A DNA stretch of 10,977 bases from Prevotellaceae bacterium (lineage in GTDB: Bacteria > Bacteroidota > Bacteroidia > Bacteroidales > Bacteroidaceae), in NCBI GenBank assembly GCA_022508685.1, contig JAFLUS010000035.1, positions 1 to 10,977 of the forward strand. Direction: 5' to 3'. The position numbers and the translations under genes were made by a program. Below, in pieces: positions 1 through 6,948 of this stretch; within the stretch, counting starts at the first letter, position 1, and every line of letters begins with the position of its first letter. The notes below the pieces were generated by a model, which saw only the letters and a list, made by a program, of their open reading frames with translations, did no database searches and was not told the origin of the DNA.

Positions 1-613
1 GTTTTCCGATGGTTTCGTCAATCAGCGGAAGCATGACATCGAAGGGGATGCCGTGCTTTTCCAGCAGATGGGCGGAAAGGGTGGAGCAGTGATTGGCAAA
101 GTTGCAGCAGAAGACGGCTGCCAAATGCAAAAATGCCCGTTTGTCGCTGCTGCACGGATAGACGTTGTCCGACAGCGTGGCAGCCAATGCGCGAAGTACT
201 TCGGCATCGTCCACGTTGTGTGCTTCGATGAATATAGGAATGGAGCGGAAGTCTACGGCTTTCTGTTTGGAAAACGTCTGCATGGGGTAGAACACGCCAC
301 GGCGTTCACAAGGCAGTACGTCCATCGGTATGCTGCCCGCCGTATGCACCCACAATGCGTGGCTGCGTCCTTCCGTCAGTTGTTGTGCCAGTTGCGGCAA
401 GGCATTGTCCGTGACGGACATCACGTAGAGGTCGGAGTCGCAGTTCAGTTCGTCGGGCTTTGTGGCAATGCTTTTGCAGCCGATGCGGTCTGCCAGTTCG
501 CGTGCAGATTGTGCGGTGCGGCTGTATATCTGCATGATGTCGTGTCCGGCTTTCGCCATGGCATCGGCTAAATGCGTCGCTACATTGCCTGCTCCGATGA
601 ACGTGATTTTCAT
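1..613 (-). CDS. DUF2520 / Rossmann-like NAD(P)-binding protein, 3' part missing
   Basis: Reading the minus strand from the ATG at 613 gives about 204 residues with no stop before the window edge, so the C-terminus is missing. The N-terminus MKITFIGAGNVATHLADAM is a classic dinucleotide-binding Rossmann start (GAGNVA at residues 7-12). Further on are SVTDNALP, HTAGSIPMDVL and GVFYPMQTFSK, which match the Rossmann plus DUF2520 proteins annotated as F420- or NADP-oxidoreductase-like, usually about 260 residues. The substrate is unknown. It starts 9 bp after the nitroreductase stop, with AGG in that gap, so it is probably co-transcribed with it. In related genomes kdsC and maf often follow, but here they would lie outside the window. 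The family call is fairly sure; the biochemical role is not. Confidence 0.88.
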   Translation of the reverse strand, partial: MKITFIGAGNVATHLADAMAKAGHDIMQIYSRTAQSARELADRIGCKSIATKPDELNCDSDLYVMSVTDNALPQLAQQLTEGRSHALWVHTAGSIPMDVLPCERRGVFYPMQTFSKQKAVDFRSIPIFIEAHNVDDAEVLRALAATLSDNVYPCSSDKRAFLHLAAVFCCNFANHCSTLSAHLLEKHGIPFDVMLPLIDETIGK

Positions 614-622
614 ACGCCGCCT

Positions 623-1147
623 TTACTTATTGTCTATGCTGACGTTTTCCCACTTGAGTTTGTCCTCGTCCTGTGGTTTCCGCTCGAGTGCCGGATGTCC
701 GAAGGCGATGATGCTGTCGGCTTCCCACGTTTCAGGATAACCGAGAATGAAGCGGAGAATGTCGTTTGCCGGTGTGCCGTCTTCCATGCAGCGCAAGCGC
801 ACCTGTGCCCAGCATGAACCCAGTCCGAGGTCGGCTGCCTGATACTGCATCGTTACGGCTGCGATGGAGGCGTCCTCCACCCACACGTCGGTTTCCGTCG
901 TATCCATGAGCACGACGACTGCCATGGCGGCATCCTTGACAAACTCTGCGCCTGCCGATTTGCATTGCGACAATTTTTCGAGCGTATCCTTGTTGTCGAC
1001 GACGATGAAGTGCCAAGCCCGTGTGCTCTTGGATGTTGGCGACATGAGTGCGGCACGCAGAATCAACTGCACCTGCTCGGCGGTCAGTTCCTCATCCGTA
1101 AACTTGCGGATGCTGCGTCGTTTTTGTACTAAATCCTTGAAGTCCAC
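623..1147 (-). CDS. nitroreductase family FMN-dependent oxidoreductase
   Basis: This 174-residue protein belongs to the small nitroreductase type. RRSIRKF (residues 10-16) is the N-terminal FMN-phosphate contact. SPTSKSTRAWHFIVV (36-50) is the second flavin-binding stretch. EDASIAAVTMQYQAADLGLG (91-110), followed by SCW, is the central helix and glycine-rich turn of the fold. Members are FMN-binding homodimers that reduce nitro compounds, quinones or similar substrates with NAD(P)H; the natural substrate cannot be read from sequence. The ATG at 1147 begins MDFKDLVQKRRSIRKF, the usual family N-terminus. It lies 21 bp after the DUF4293 gene and 9 bp before the DUF2520 gene, as the fourth gene of the bamD operon. 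No key residue appears to be missing. Confidence 0.92.
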   Translation of the reverse strand: MDFKDLVQKRRSIRKFTDEELTAEQVQLILRAALMSPTSKSTRAWHFIVVDNKDTLEKLSQCKSAGAEFVKDAAMAVVVLMDTTETDVWVEDASIAAVTMQYQAADLGLGSCWAQVRLRCMEDGTPANDILRFILGYPETWEADSIIAFGHPALERKPQDEDKLKWENVSIDNK

Positions 1148-1168
1148 TTGTATTCGGAATGAAGTCGG

Positions 1169-1657
1169 TTATCTGATGCGGTCGAGTGAGCGCACGAGGC
1201 GTTCGTCCTTGCGGATGCCGTGAATGGCCATGATGTTGAGGATGAGGCACACGATGGGGTAGACGGCGCTTGCGCACAATTGAAAGTGAATGCCGGCATC
1301 GGGTGCTGCACTTTGCAGTTTGCCTTGGAACAGCCATGCGAAGAAGGCGTAGACAAGGATGTAGCCCACGAGCAGAATGGTGCTGAAAATCGTGAGGCGC
1401 AGTTGGTGCATGCGGTGGTTGAACATGAAAATCGTGGCGACGTTGAGGAGCACCACGATGATGAGGAGTGCACCCAGTGCCCAAGGCCCGCTGTCGTTGA
1501 CGGTGGTAAATTGGGCTGGGTCGGCACTGATGGTGAAGTTGGTGAAATGTGCTGCCTCCGCACCGCCGGATACAAATTTTCCGACAACGGAAAAGAGCGA
1601 CACGGTGCTCAAGATGGCTGCGAGTGCAAGATACAGCGATTGTATTCTCTGAATCAT
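1169..1657 (-). CDS. DUF4293 family integral membrane protein
   Basis: This is a 162-residue hydrophobic protein with four clear membrane segments at about residues 6-25, 59-79, 88-110 and 127-147. The loop between helices 1 and 2 (about 26-58) is polar. The C-terminus is basic (RKDERLVRSLDRIR) and, by the positive-inside rule, probably cytoplasmic. The opening MIQRIQSLYL and the overall layout match DUF4293, a Bacteroidetes family of unknown function usually encoded next to rpoZ. The gene follows rpoZ after about 97 bp that contain a strong hairpin, and precedes the nitroreductase gene by 21 bp. No catalytic motif is visible. The family call rests on topology, N-terminus and gene neighbourhood. 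Confidence 0.85.
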   Translation of the reverse strand: MIQRIQSLYLALAAILSTVSLFSVVGKFVSGGAEAAHFTNFTISADPAQFTTVNDSGPWALGALLIIVVLLNVATIFMFNHRMHQLRLTIFSTILLVGYILVYAFFAWLFQGKLQSAAPDAGIHFQLCASAVYPIVCLILNIMAIHGIRKDERLVRSLDRIR

Positions 1658-1695
1658 AAGCGAGTGTGCGTTTTGATGATGCGATTAAAGTGATA

Positions 1696-1734
1696 ATGCG
1701 GCTATACGGTGTACTTGTGACCGTATCGCCGCAT
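1696..1734 (-). terminator. hairpin between rpoZ and the DUF4293 gene, possible attenuator
   Basis: Two 15-nt arms (1696-1710 and 1720-1734) pair with a single mismatch (1703 against 1727) around a 9-nt loop. On the minus strand, the direction of transcription, the stem is followed by a mixed stretch (TATCACTTTAATCGCA) rather than a clean U-run. It could be a weak terminator, an attenuator or an RNA-processing stem that lets rpoZ and bamD be expressed above the downstream genes. The structure is seen directly; the role is inferred. Confidence 0.55.
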
Positions 1735-1754
1735 CACGTTGCGATGTCTCTATG

Positions 1755-2093
1755 TTAGAACTGACTTTCTTGCGTTTCCTTTGCCGGATTGCGGAAGTAG
1801 ACCTTGTCGTCTACAAATTCCTGTGTGGCAATGAGCGTGGGTTTGGGCAGCCGTTCGTAAAAGCGCGAAATCTGGATTTGTTCGTCGTTTTCGAATATCT
1901 CTTCCAAGTTATCGCTGTTGGTGCCGAACTCCTGCAGTTTCTTCGACAGTTCTTCTTTCATTTCTGCGGCAATCTGATTGGCGCGCTTGCTCATCACTAC
2001 TACGCTTTCGTAGATGTTGCCGGTGTCCTTGCTCAAGTCGTTCAGATTGCGGGTGACCGTTGTGGTCGGTGCATTTGTTTTCTTGAAATCCAT
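1755..2093 (-). CDS. rpoZ: RNA polymerase omega subunit (Rpb6-like)
   Basis: This 112-residue protein resembles the Bacteroidetes omega/Rpb6 family. ESVVVMSKRANQIA (residues 29-42) corresponds to the conserved helix through which omega and Rpb6 contact the beta-prime C-terminus. The following EMKEELSKKLQEF is a charged helix, and the acidic tail carries EEIFENDEQIQISRFYERLP. Omega helps assemble and stabilise core RNA polymerase. The Bacteroidetes version is about 110 residues, longer than E. coli omega, and is often left unnamed. The start MDFKKTNAPTTTVTRNLNDL is the usual N-terminus. It lies 36 bp after bamD, a pairing common in Bacteroidales, so it is probably transcribed from the bamD promoter. 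Confidence 0.88.
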   Translation of the reverse strand: MDFKKTNAPTTTVTRNLNDLSKDTGNIYESVVVMSKRANQIAAEMKEELSKKLQEFGTNSDNLEEIFENDEQIQISRFYERLPKPTLIATQEFVDDKVYFRNPAKETQESQF

Positions 2094-2129
2094 CTCTATG
2101 TGTTGTTATAATTTGTTGGTTCTGTTCAG

Positions 2130-2951
2130 TCAGTTGCGCACTTTCTGGTCGGAGTGGCGGAAGATGCGGTCAGCCTCAGCCATGTATCGGCTGTCGGGAA
2201 ATTCGTTCTTGAAGCCGTAGTATTCGTCGATGGCTTGCTGGTAGCGTTCTTCGGCTTTCTCGATGACGGAGTTTTGTGCCAACTGATAGCGGGCACGCAG
2301 GATGAGCATGTAGAGTTCCTCGCGCATGCTGGTGTAGGGATAACTCTTCAGCGCATTTTCCGCCGTCACGATGCAGGCTTCGTAGTTGCTGCCTCCGTTC
2401 GTGCAGTTTCCGGTGTAGGTTCCGAGATTGTAGTATAGTTTTGCAGCATCGTATTCCTTTTGCACAAGGCGATTCTGCAACTGATAAATCATGTCGTTCA
2501 CTTCCTCGCGCTTGCTGCTGTAGGGGTAAAATTCGAGGAAATCCTGCAAAGATTTGACGGCAGTGTACGTCGGTGTCTGGTCAAGACGCGGGTCGGGCGA
2601 CTGGCGGAAACTGGCTTTGCCGCTGTAGAAACGTGCCAATTCCGTATAGATGCCCTTCGGATAGGTCTTGTAGTAGCGGTCGAAATAAGTCGTTGCCAGT
2701 TCGTAGTCATGCAGTTGGTAGTGCGCCATGGCACTCATGAAGAGCGATTCTTCAGCCTTGTCCGTACCCTTCAGCATGAGCAGCATTTCGTCGAGCAACT
2801 GGTAGCACTGCGTATAGCGTCCGGCAGCGTAGCACTGCTTGGCGGTTTCATATTTATAGTCGTAGTCCTGCGTCTTGAACACGGCATTGTAACTGTTGCA
2901 CGCAGTCAGCAGCCATGCCGTTGTCAGCAGGAAAAACAGGGGCTTTTTCAT
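2130..2951 (-). CDS. bamD: outer-membrane assembly lipoprotein BamD
   Basis: The protein has 273 residues from the ATG at 2951. MKKPLFFLLTTAWLLTAC is a lipoprotein signal peptide with lipobox LTA|C and the lipidated cysteine at residue 18. The mature part is a run of TPR-type helices, including AKQCYAAGRYTQCYQLLDEM, ESLFMSAMAHYQLHDYELA and a C-terminal EERYQQAIDEYYGFKNEFP. The SPDPRLDQTPTY segment followed by a YPYSSKREEV repeat is typical of Bacteroidetes BamD. BamD works with BamA in the periplasm, inserting beta-barrel proteins into the outer membrane. The frame stays open upstream to 3197, but the signal peptide and the promoter at 2984-3015, which lies inside that extension, fix the start at 2951. 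It is the first gene of the operon. Confidence 0.93.
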   Translation of the reverse strand: MKKPLFFLLTTAWLLTACNSYNAVFKTQDYDYKYETAKQCYAAGRYTQCYQLLDEMLLMLKGTDKAEESLFMSAMAHYQLHDYELATTYFDRYYKTYPKGIYTELARFYSGKASFRQSPDPRLDQTPTYTAVKSLQDFLEFYPYSSKREEVNDMIYQLQNRLVQKEYDAAKLYYNLGTYTGNCTNGGSNYEACIVTAENALKSYPYTSMREELYMLILRARYQLAQNSVIEKAEERYQQAIDEYYGFKNEFPDSRYMAEADRIFRHSDQKVRN

Positions 2952-2983
2952 GAATATTCCCGAACACTTTTGTGAAAACTTTG

Positions 2984-3015
2984 CAAAGGTACGCAAAAAA
3001 CTCCGAACTGCCAAA
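2984..3015 (-). promoter_or_regulatory. Bacteroidetes-type promoter for the bamD operon
   Basis: On the minus strand there is TTTG at 3015-3012, then 20 bp, then TACCTTTG at 2991-2984. This matches the Bacteroidetes primary-sigma pattern TTTG / TAnnTTTG with 19-21 bp spacing. Transcription should start near 2977, leaving a leader of roughly 26 nt before the bamD ATG. It also rules out the longer reading frame as the real bamD start. Confidence 0.78.
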
Positions 3016-3379
3016 GTCTGCCTCTCTCTTTGTCGGCTTTTTTGCAATTTTTTAGATATTGTGAAATGCTGTTTCCGCTTTACAGATGCGATGCCGTCTT
3101 TGCTTTTTCTCTGCTGCCCATTCCGCTGCATCGCCGGCAGTATCCACATTGTGCGTGGAACGTGAAAAACTGTTAAACGTGTGTCAGACTGCGACAATTT
3201 TCTCCACAGAAGACATATTTAACCTTTGAGGGGGATTTTCCATCCACGACCGACACATTTTTCATCCATTTTCCGATAAATTTCTGCCTCACCACATCAA
3301 ACGACCTACCTTGAAACGGCGAAAAGAACCGAAAATGGAAATTTTGCAATATGTTGATTATGAATGCGTTAACAAATTG

Positions 3380-3555
3380 TCGAAAACGGCTGAAAATTTG
3401 TCTTCGACGCGAGTAAAATTTCTCAGTGAAGGAAGTAAAATTTGTCTTCGACGCAAGTAAATTTTCTCTTCGACGAAATTTCGCGTGTTCTTCGACGAAA
3501 TTTCGCGTACTCTGCGGAGGAATTTTAGCGTTGTCGGGAAGAAAATTTCGTCCGT
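3380..3555. repeat. degenerate tandem array, 22-bp period, about 8 units (type CTTCGACG)
   Basis: The motif CTTCGACG starts at 3402, 3446, 3468 and 3490, all multiples of 22 bp apart. Segments 3393-3424 and 3437-3468 are about 30/32 identical at an offset of 44 bp. Units 3468-3489 and 3490-3511 differ at only two or three end bases and share CGACGAAATTTCGCG, which contains the palindrome CGAAATTTCG. Units 3380-3401, 3424-3445, 3512-3533 and 3534-3555 keep the phase but are more diverged, mainly sharing AAATTT or AATTTT cores. The array is non-coding. It lies about 230 bp upstream of the promoter at 3787. Confidence 0.75.
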
Positions 3556-3786
3556 TTTCGGAAAAATGGAAATGTTAAAATGGACGAAATCTTACCCCTC
3601 TCTGAATGCGTATATAATATAAGGAACGGGCGCACGCGCGCGAGGCTGAAACGTGAGGTGCTCAAAAGTTAAATAATTCTAAAATCAGACCATGCAACCG
3701 ATGCGACAGAAGGGGAGCAAAATCAGCGAAGGCGAACGCCGATTTGGAGTGTTTAAGAATAAGATTGGAAAAATATACCAAAAAAA

Positions 3787-3817
3787 TTTGCCCATTCCCG
3801 AATTTTTCCTAAATTTG
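3787..3817 (+). promoter_or_regulatory. strong Bacteroidetes-type promoter for the 845-residue protein gene
   Basis: TTTG at 3787-3790 is followed by 19 bp and TAAATTTG at 3810-3817, a full match to TTTG / TAnnTTTG with ideal spacing. The predicted start near 3823 leaves a leader of about 65 nt. The leader is A/T-rich and lacks a Shine-Dalgarno site, as is common for well-translated Bacteroidetes genes. Confidence 0.85.
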
Positions 3818-3886
3818 TGCCGTCATGCCATATCATAGCATAAATTATTTATCAATATTTACTAACCCAATTAACAAAATTGTCTT

Positions 3887-6424
3887 ATGAGAAAAACATT
3901 ACGTTTCATGAGTCTGCTCGCAACGATGCTCGTGGCAGGAACGCTCACAGGACACGCTCAGTTCACCGTCAACACGACGGCGAAGTATGGTGCGACCAAC
4001 ACCGAAAGCGTGAAACTGTCGGACGTGGCTACGGCATTCGGCGTTACAGCAGAACAGTTCGCTACCGACTACACAGCGTGGGTCGAGGCTGCAAAGGCTG
4101 AAAACAAAGAAGCTGCCGATGCGTTTCCGATGGTAGTGGAAATCACGAATGACAACGGAACTTATCCGAATGACGAACTCGGTTACACAGCCGGCTTCAA
4201 CGGAACTTACTGGATGACGACCGACGGAACACCCATCGCATGGGGCGTTGAAGGTTTTGCGTGGTTTATCGAACATGGCATTGACGCCGACGAAGATGTA
4301 TTGTACTTCACTATCGGTCACAATTCTGCGGCTTTCGATGAAACCACAGGCGGTATGGCTGCCGTAACGCTCAACTGGAAGTACAGCGGCAAGACTGTTA
4401 CGTTTGCAGTGAAACTCACGGTTGAACCCAAACCCGTGGTAGAAGGTATTGAAACCGAATGGGCAAACGTGAACGTTGTCGGTACGCAAGAATTCCTCGT
4501 AGCGCAGCAACCGGATGCAAGTTGGAAATCAACTACAGTTTCGGAAGCCCTCAACGAAGAACTCTTCACGAAACTTGGTCTTGACAAAGATGTGCTTGCT
4601 GACGAATTGGAACTGCGCCTTTATGTACGCGAGTTCAACTTCAGCACAGACGAAGGCACGTATGGTTGGACCGGATTGCTGAACAACAACTTTACGGCTA
4701 ACGGCGTCGGCTTCTGGTTCGGTGCAACTACCGGTACGACTGACGAGGACATTGATACGGAATATCCCGAATGTGCTTCACGCGGATACAGCGCGAATTG
4801 TAACTTCTTCGTGGAAGGCATCGAATATGATGGCGAAACATTCAACTTCAGCATCGGTCAATATCCCGGTCGTTGCAAGGAAAATAAGGATTACTACGCA
4901 TCCCTCTACGTGATGAACGGCAACAAGGCGTATGAACTGAAAATCACGCTCCACATCGACGAACAGGAAGTGATTGAATTCGGTGACATGACGCAAGTTG
5001 GTCAGCAGACAATCGACCTCGTTGGTGAAGTGGCTAAATCGGGCTATCCTCAAATGATTTTCACGGTAGACCTCGACGACATCGCTACTACACTCGGCAT
5101 CGACCAAAGCGAAATCGACTATCATGTATTGGCAGATGAAACCAGCCTCTATACGGGTGGCCCGACAGCCGACAACGATGGTTGGTACATGACGAGAGAA
5201 GGATATGTAGGTTCTTGGGGCGCAGGCGACCCATTCTTCATTCTCTACCCGAACGGCAAGAGCGACAAGACGACATTGGCTCTCGGTCAGTATGGCGGTC
5301 AATTGGATGCCGAGGTAGGTGACAAGTTTACGTTCAAACTCTTCGTGCTGAATGAAGCCGAGTATTACCTCGTGAACGTTGTCTTCACCGTTGGTGAAAA
5401 GGAACCCGTTACAGGTCGCGAAAACTGGAAGGTTGTCGACAAGCAGGAATACAGCGCACAGTTGATTTCTTCTGAAGGATACGACCAGACAGAAAAGACA
5501 CAAATGGAACAGGAACGTATCGTTTCTGTATTGGGTACCGATACGTACAAGATGTTTGCACTCACTGAACCGGGTAACCTCGACCCGGGTACATTCGCAG
5601 AACCGGGCTCGTTGTCAGGTCCTCCAGTAGGTTTCTGGATGTCGAAAGACGGTATCGATGGTTTGTGGAACCAAAACAACTCTTATGGTGTAGGCGTTAC
5701 GGCTTCTACAGGTGTACTCTCTTGGTGGAGTATCCCCGATGCAAACGCTGTAGGTGAAACTTACCACGACACGTTCTTCCTCGTGAACGAATCAAACGGT
5801 AACATGGTACAACTGACCCTCCACGTGTCTTACGTTGACGTGAAGACATCTTTGGAAACTGTAGGCGAAGAAGACGTGATTATCGTTCTCAACGATGACT
5901 TCTACGACGACGGCGAAGGTTACTACTATGTAACGAACGACTTGAGCGGTGCACTCGAAGTGCTCGAAATGGATGAATCTGAAGTTGAATCTGGCGAATG
6001 GTACGTTGCCGGCACTACCGGTGTTCCGACCGTGAAGGTAGACGACTTCAACTCCATCGAAGTAATGTTCAATGCAGAAGGCCGCAACGTGCGTGCTGAT
6101 GCTGACGACGCTGTCTTCGGTTTGGGTTACGACTACGCAGCCAACACTCCGCGCTTCGTGCTCGAATTCCCCGAAGTGGAACCGACTGCAGATATGTACT
6201 TCAAGACTGCTGCTGCATACGTATATGAAGGAAAGGCTTATGTCTTCAACTTCTACATCTACGGCGAAGACACTTACACTGGCATCAACAATGTCAATGT
6301 TGCCAACAATGTAAGCAACATGGTGTACGACCTCTCCGGTCGCGTTGTTCGTCGCGATGCAACAGTCGAAGGTCTGTCGCGTGGCGTATACATCACCAAC
6401 GGCAAGAAAGTGCTGGTGAAGTAA
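3887..6424 (+). CDS. secreted DUF4859-like repeat protein with T9SS type A-like C-terminal domain
   Basis: This 845-residue protein begins with a Sec signal peptide (MRKTLRFMSLLATMLVAGTL, cleavage likely after GHA at residue 24). The body divides into about five degenerate units near residues 40-183, 190-360, 361-505, 506-652 and 653-798. Each tends to have an N-terminal helix of the type VDLDDIATTLGID, a middle GWYMTREGYVGSWG or GFWMSKDG segment, then FSIGQYPG (321-328) or LALGQYGG (464-471), and a beta strand ending in LTLHV or VVFTVGE. This resembles DUF4859, a Bacteroidetes family of unknown function. The last 47 residues (799-845, containing MVYDLSGRVV, RGVYITNGKKVLVK) look like a T9SS type A sorting domain. 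Composition is acidic and rich in aromatic residues, with no visible enzyme motif. The gene stands alone between its own promoter and terminator. Surface or matrix location is inferred; the function is unknown. Confidence 0.85.
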   Translation: MRKTLRFMSLLATMLVAGTLTGHAQFTVNTTAKYGATNTESVKLSDVATAFGVTAEQFATDYTAWVEAAKAENKEAADAFPMVVEITNDNGTYPNDELGYTAGFNGTYWMTTDGTPIAWGVEGFAWFIEHGIDADEDVLYFTIGHNSAAFDETTGGMAAVTLNWKYSGKTVTFAVKLTVEPKPVVEGIETEWANVNVVGTQEFLVAQQPDASWKSTTVSEALNEELFTKLGLDKDVLADELELRLYVREFNFSTDEGTYGWTGLLNNNFTANGVGFWFGATTGTTDEDIDTEYPECASRGYSANCNFFVEGIEYDGETFNFSIGQYPGRCKENKDYYASLYVMNGNKAYELKITLHIDEQEVIEFGDMTQVGQQTIDLVGEVAKSGYPQMIFTVDLDDIATTLGIDQSEIDYHVLADETSLYTGGPTADNDGWYMTREGYVGSWGAGDPFFILYPNGKSDKTTLALGQYGGQLDAEVGDKFTFKLFVLNEAEYYLVNVVFTVGEKEPVTGRENWKVVDKQEYSAQLISSEGYDQTEKTQMEQERIVSVLGTDTYKMFALTEPGNLDPGTFAEPGSLSGPPVGFWMSKDGIDGLWNQNNSYGVGVTASTGVLSWWSIPDANAVGETYHDTFFLVNESNGNMVQLTLHVSYVDVKTSLETVGEEDVIIVLNDDFYDDGEGYYYVTNDLSGALEVLEMDESEVESGEWYVAGTTGVPTVKVDDFNSIEVMFNAEGRNVRADADDAVFGLGYDYAANTPRFVLEFPEVEPTADMYFKTAAAYVYEGKAYVFNFYIYGEDTYTGINNVNVANNVSNMVYDLSGRVVRRDATVEGLSRGVYITNGKKVLVK

Positions 6425-6444
6425 ACTGACCGTTAAATATTCTT

Positions 6445-6490
6445 AAAAGGAAGGTGCATCCGTCGGATTTTGGCGGTGCACCTTCTTTTT
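6445..6490 (+). terminator. intrinsic terminator of the 845-residue protein gene
   Basis: Arms 6445-6458 and 6477-6490 pair over 14 bp with one G-T wobble. The core is AAGGTGCA against TGCACCTT, with an 18-nt loop. The 3' arm ends in a T-run (CTTTTT). It begins about 20 bp after the stop codon, where a rho-independent terminator is expected. It also insulates the ssrA promoter that follows. Confidence 0.85.
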
Positions 6491-6505
6491 ATGTCAGAAA
6501 AACAC

Positions 6506-6513
6506 TATCTTTG
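6506..6513 (+). promoter_or_regulatory. probable ssrA promoter (-7 box)
   Basis: TATCTTTG matches the Bacteroidetes -7 element TAnnTTTG. The -33 TTTG is not clear. The right position falls on the T-rich end of the preceding terminator (6483-6490), which offers only a T-rich approximation. Transcription would start near 6519, giving a precursor with about 23 nt to be trimmed from the mature 5' end at 6542. Confidence 0.55.
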
Positions 6514-6541
6514 CATCCGCTTTGGCGAAAGCACACCCGCA

Positions 6542-6938
6542 GGGGCTGACATGGATTTGACAGCATGACGGAGTGGTACGTAAGCATGCAGAGCGTTGAT
6601 GGCTGGCTCTTTAATATCGGCTCTCAAAGAATTATCTGGCGAAACTCGTTATGCTCTCGCTGCTTGATCGAAGCACAGTAGATTAGGCTTTATTCCTTTG
6701 TTAGACGAAGGAACGAGACATCGCCCTGAAAGTTGTGGTTCCGAAACGTTCAGACCGGCGGTGCAGGAAAATCGGAAATAGTCGGCAGTGGCTTCGCACT
6801 GTCGATGAAATTTGAGAAGATAAGGCGAAGGTAGGTGGTCCGGGTCTTGCCGTCGCACGAAAACCGAAGGCCGGAATAAGCATGTAGAAAGCGTATGGCT
6901 TCCATGTTTGGACGAGGGTTCAATCCCCTCCAGCTCCA
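6542..6938 (+). ncRNA. ssrA: transfer-messenger RNA (tmRNA)
   Basis: The 5' end GGGGCTGACATGGATTTGAC and the 3' end with T-arm GAGGG-TTCAATC-CCCTC (6914-6930) are those of tmRNA. The acceptor stem pairs GGGGCTG (6542-6548) with CAGCTCC (6931-6937), including one G-T pair. A6938 is the discriminator, and CCA is not encoded (CAA follows). The tag reading frame runs from the likely resume codon GGC at 6638 to TGA at 6665-6667 and reads GETRYALAA. The RNA frees ribosomes stalled on broken messages and marks the nascent protein for proteolysis, working with SmpB. The length of about 397 nt is normal. The downstream pseudoknots were not folded base by base. Protein-like frames on the opposite strand here are artefacts. 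Confidence 0.96.
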
Positions 6939-6948
6939 CAAGAAAGCA

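Larger units (their letters stand above)
2992..3886. other. long intergenic region between bamD and the 845-residue protein gene
   Basis: No convincing gene was found on either strand. The region contains the upstream part of the bamD promoter, the degenerate 22-bp-period array (3380-3555), an alternating purine-pyrimidine tract (3630-3642) beside an A/T-rich stretch (3611-3622), a promoter (3787-3817) and an A-rich leader before the ATG at 3887. I recognise nothing further in 3020-3379 or 3580-3780 beyond small weak stems. The two flanking genes diverge, so the region serves as a shared upstream regulatory zone. Confidence 0.7.

Noticed and set aside
2952..3197. N-terminal extension of BamD by 82 residues in the same frame
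   Set aside because: The lipoprotein signal peptide starts at 2951, and the promoter at 2984-3015 lies inside the extension, so it cannot be translated from that promoter.
3380..3555. CRISPR array
   Set aside because: Units are contiguous, with no unique spacers of 30 or more bases, and no cas genes are present.
3720..3756. Possible riboswitch or small structured RNA (GGCGAACGCC stem within AAATC...GATTT)
   Set aside because: The stem is short with a lopsided internal loop, lies upstream of the mapped-type promoter and matches no riboswitch I know.
3692..3838. A 48-codon frame starting MQPMRQKGSK upstream of the large gene
   Set aside because: It covers the near-perfect promoter at 3787-3817, has no recognisable domain and no start signal. 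The region is better read as regulatory.
3899..5679. Long minus-strand frames opposite the 845-residue gene
   Set aside because: The plus-strand frame has a signal peptide, repeated domains, a promoter and a terminator. The opposite frames have none and result from codon bias.
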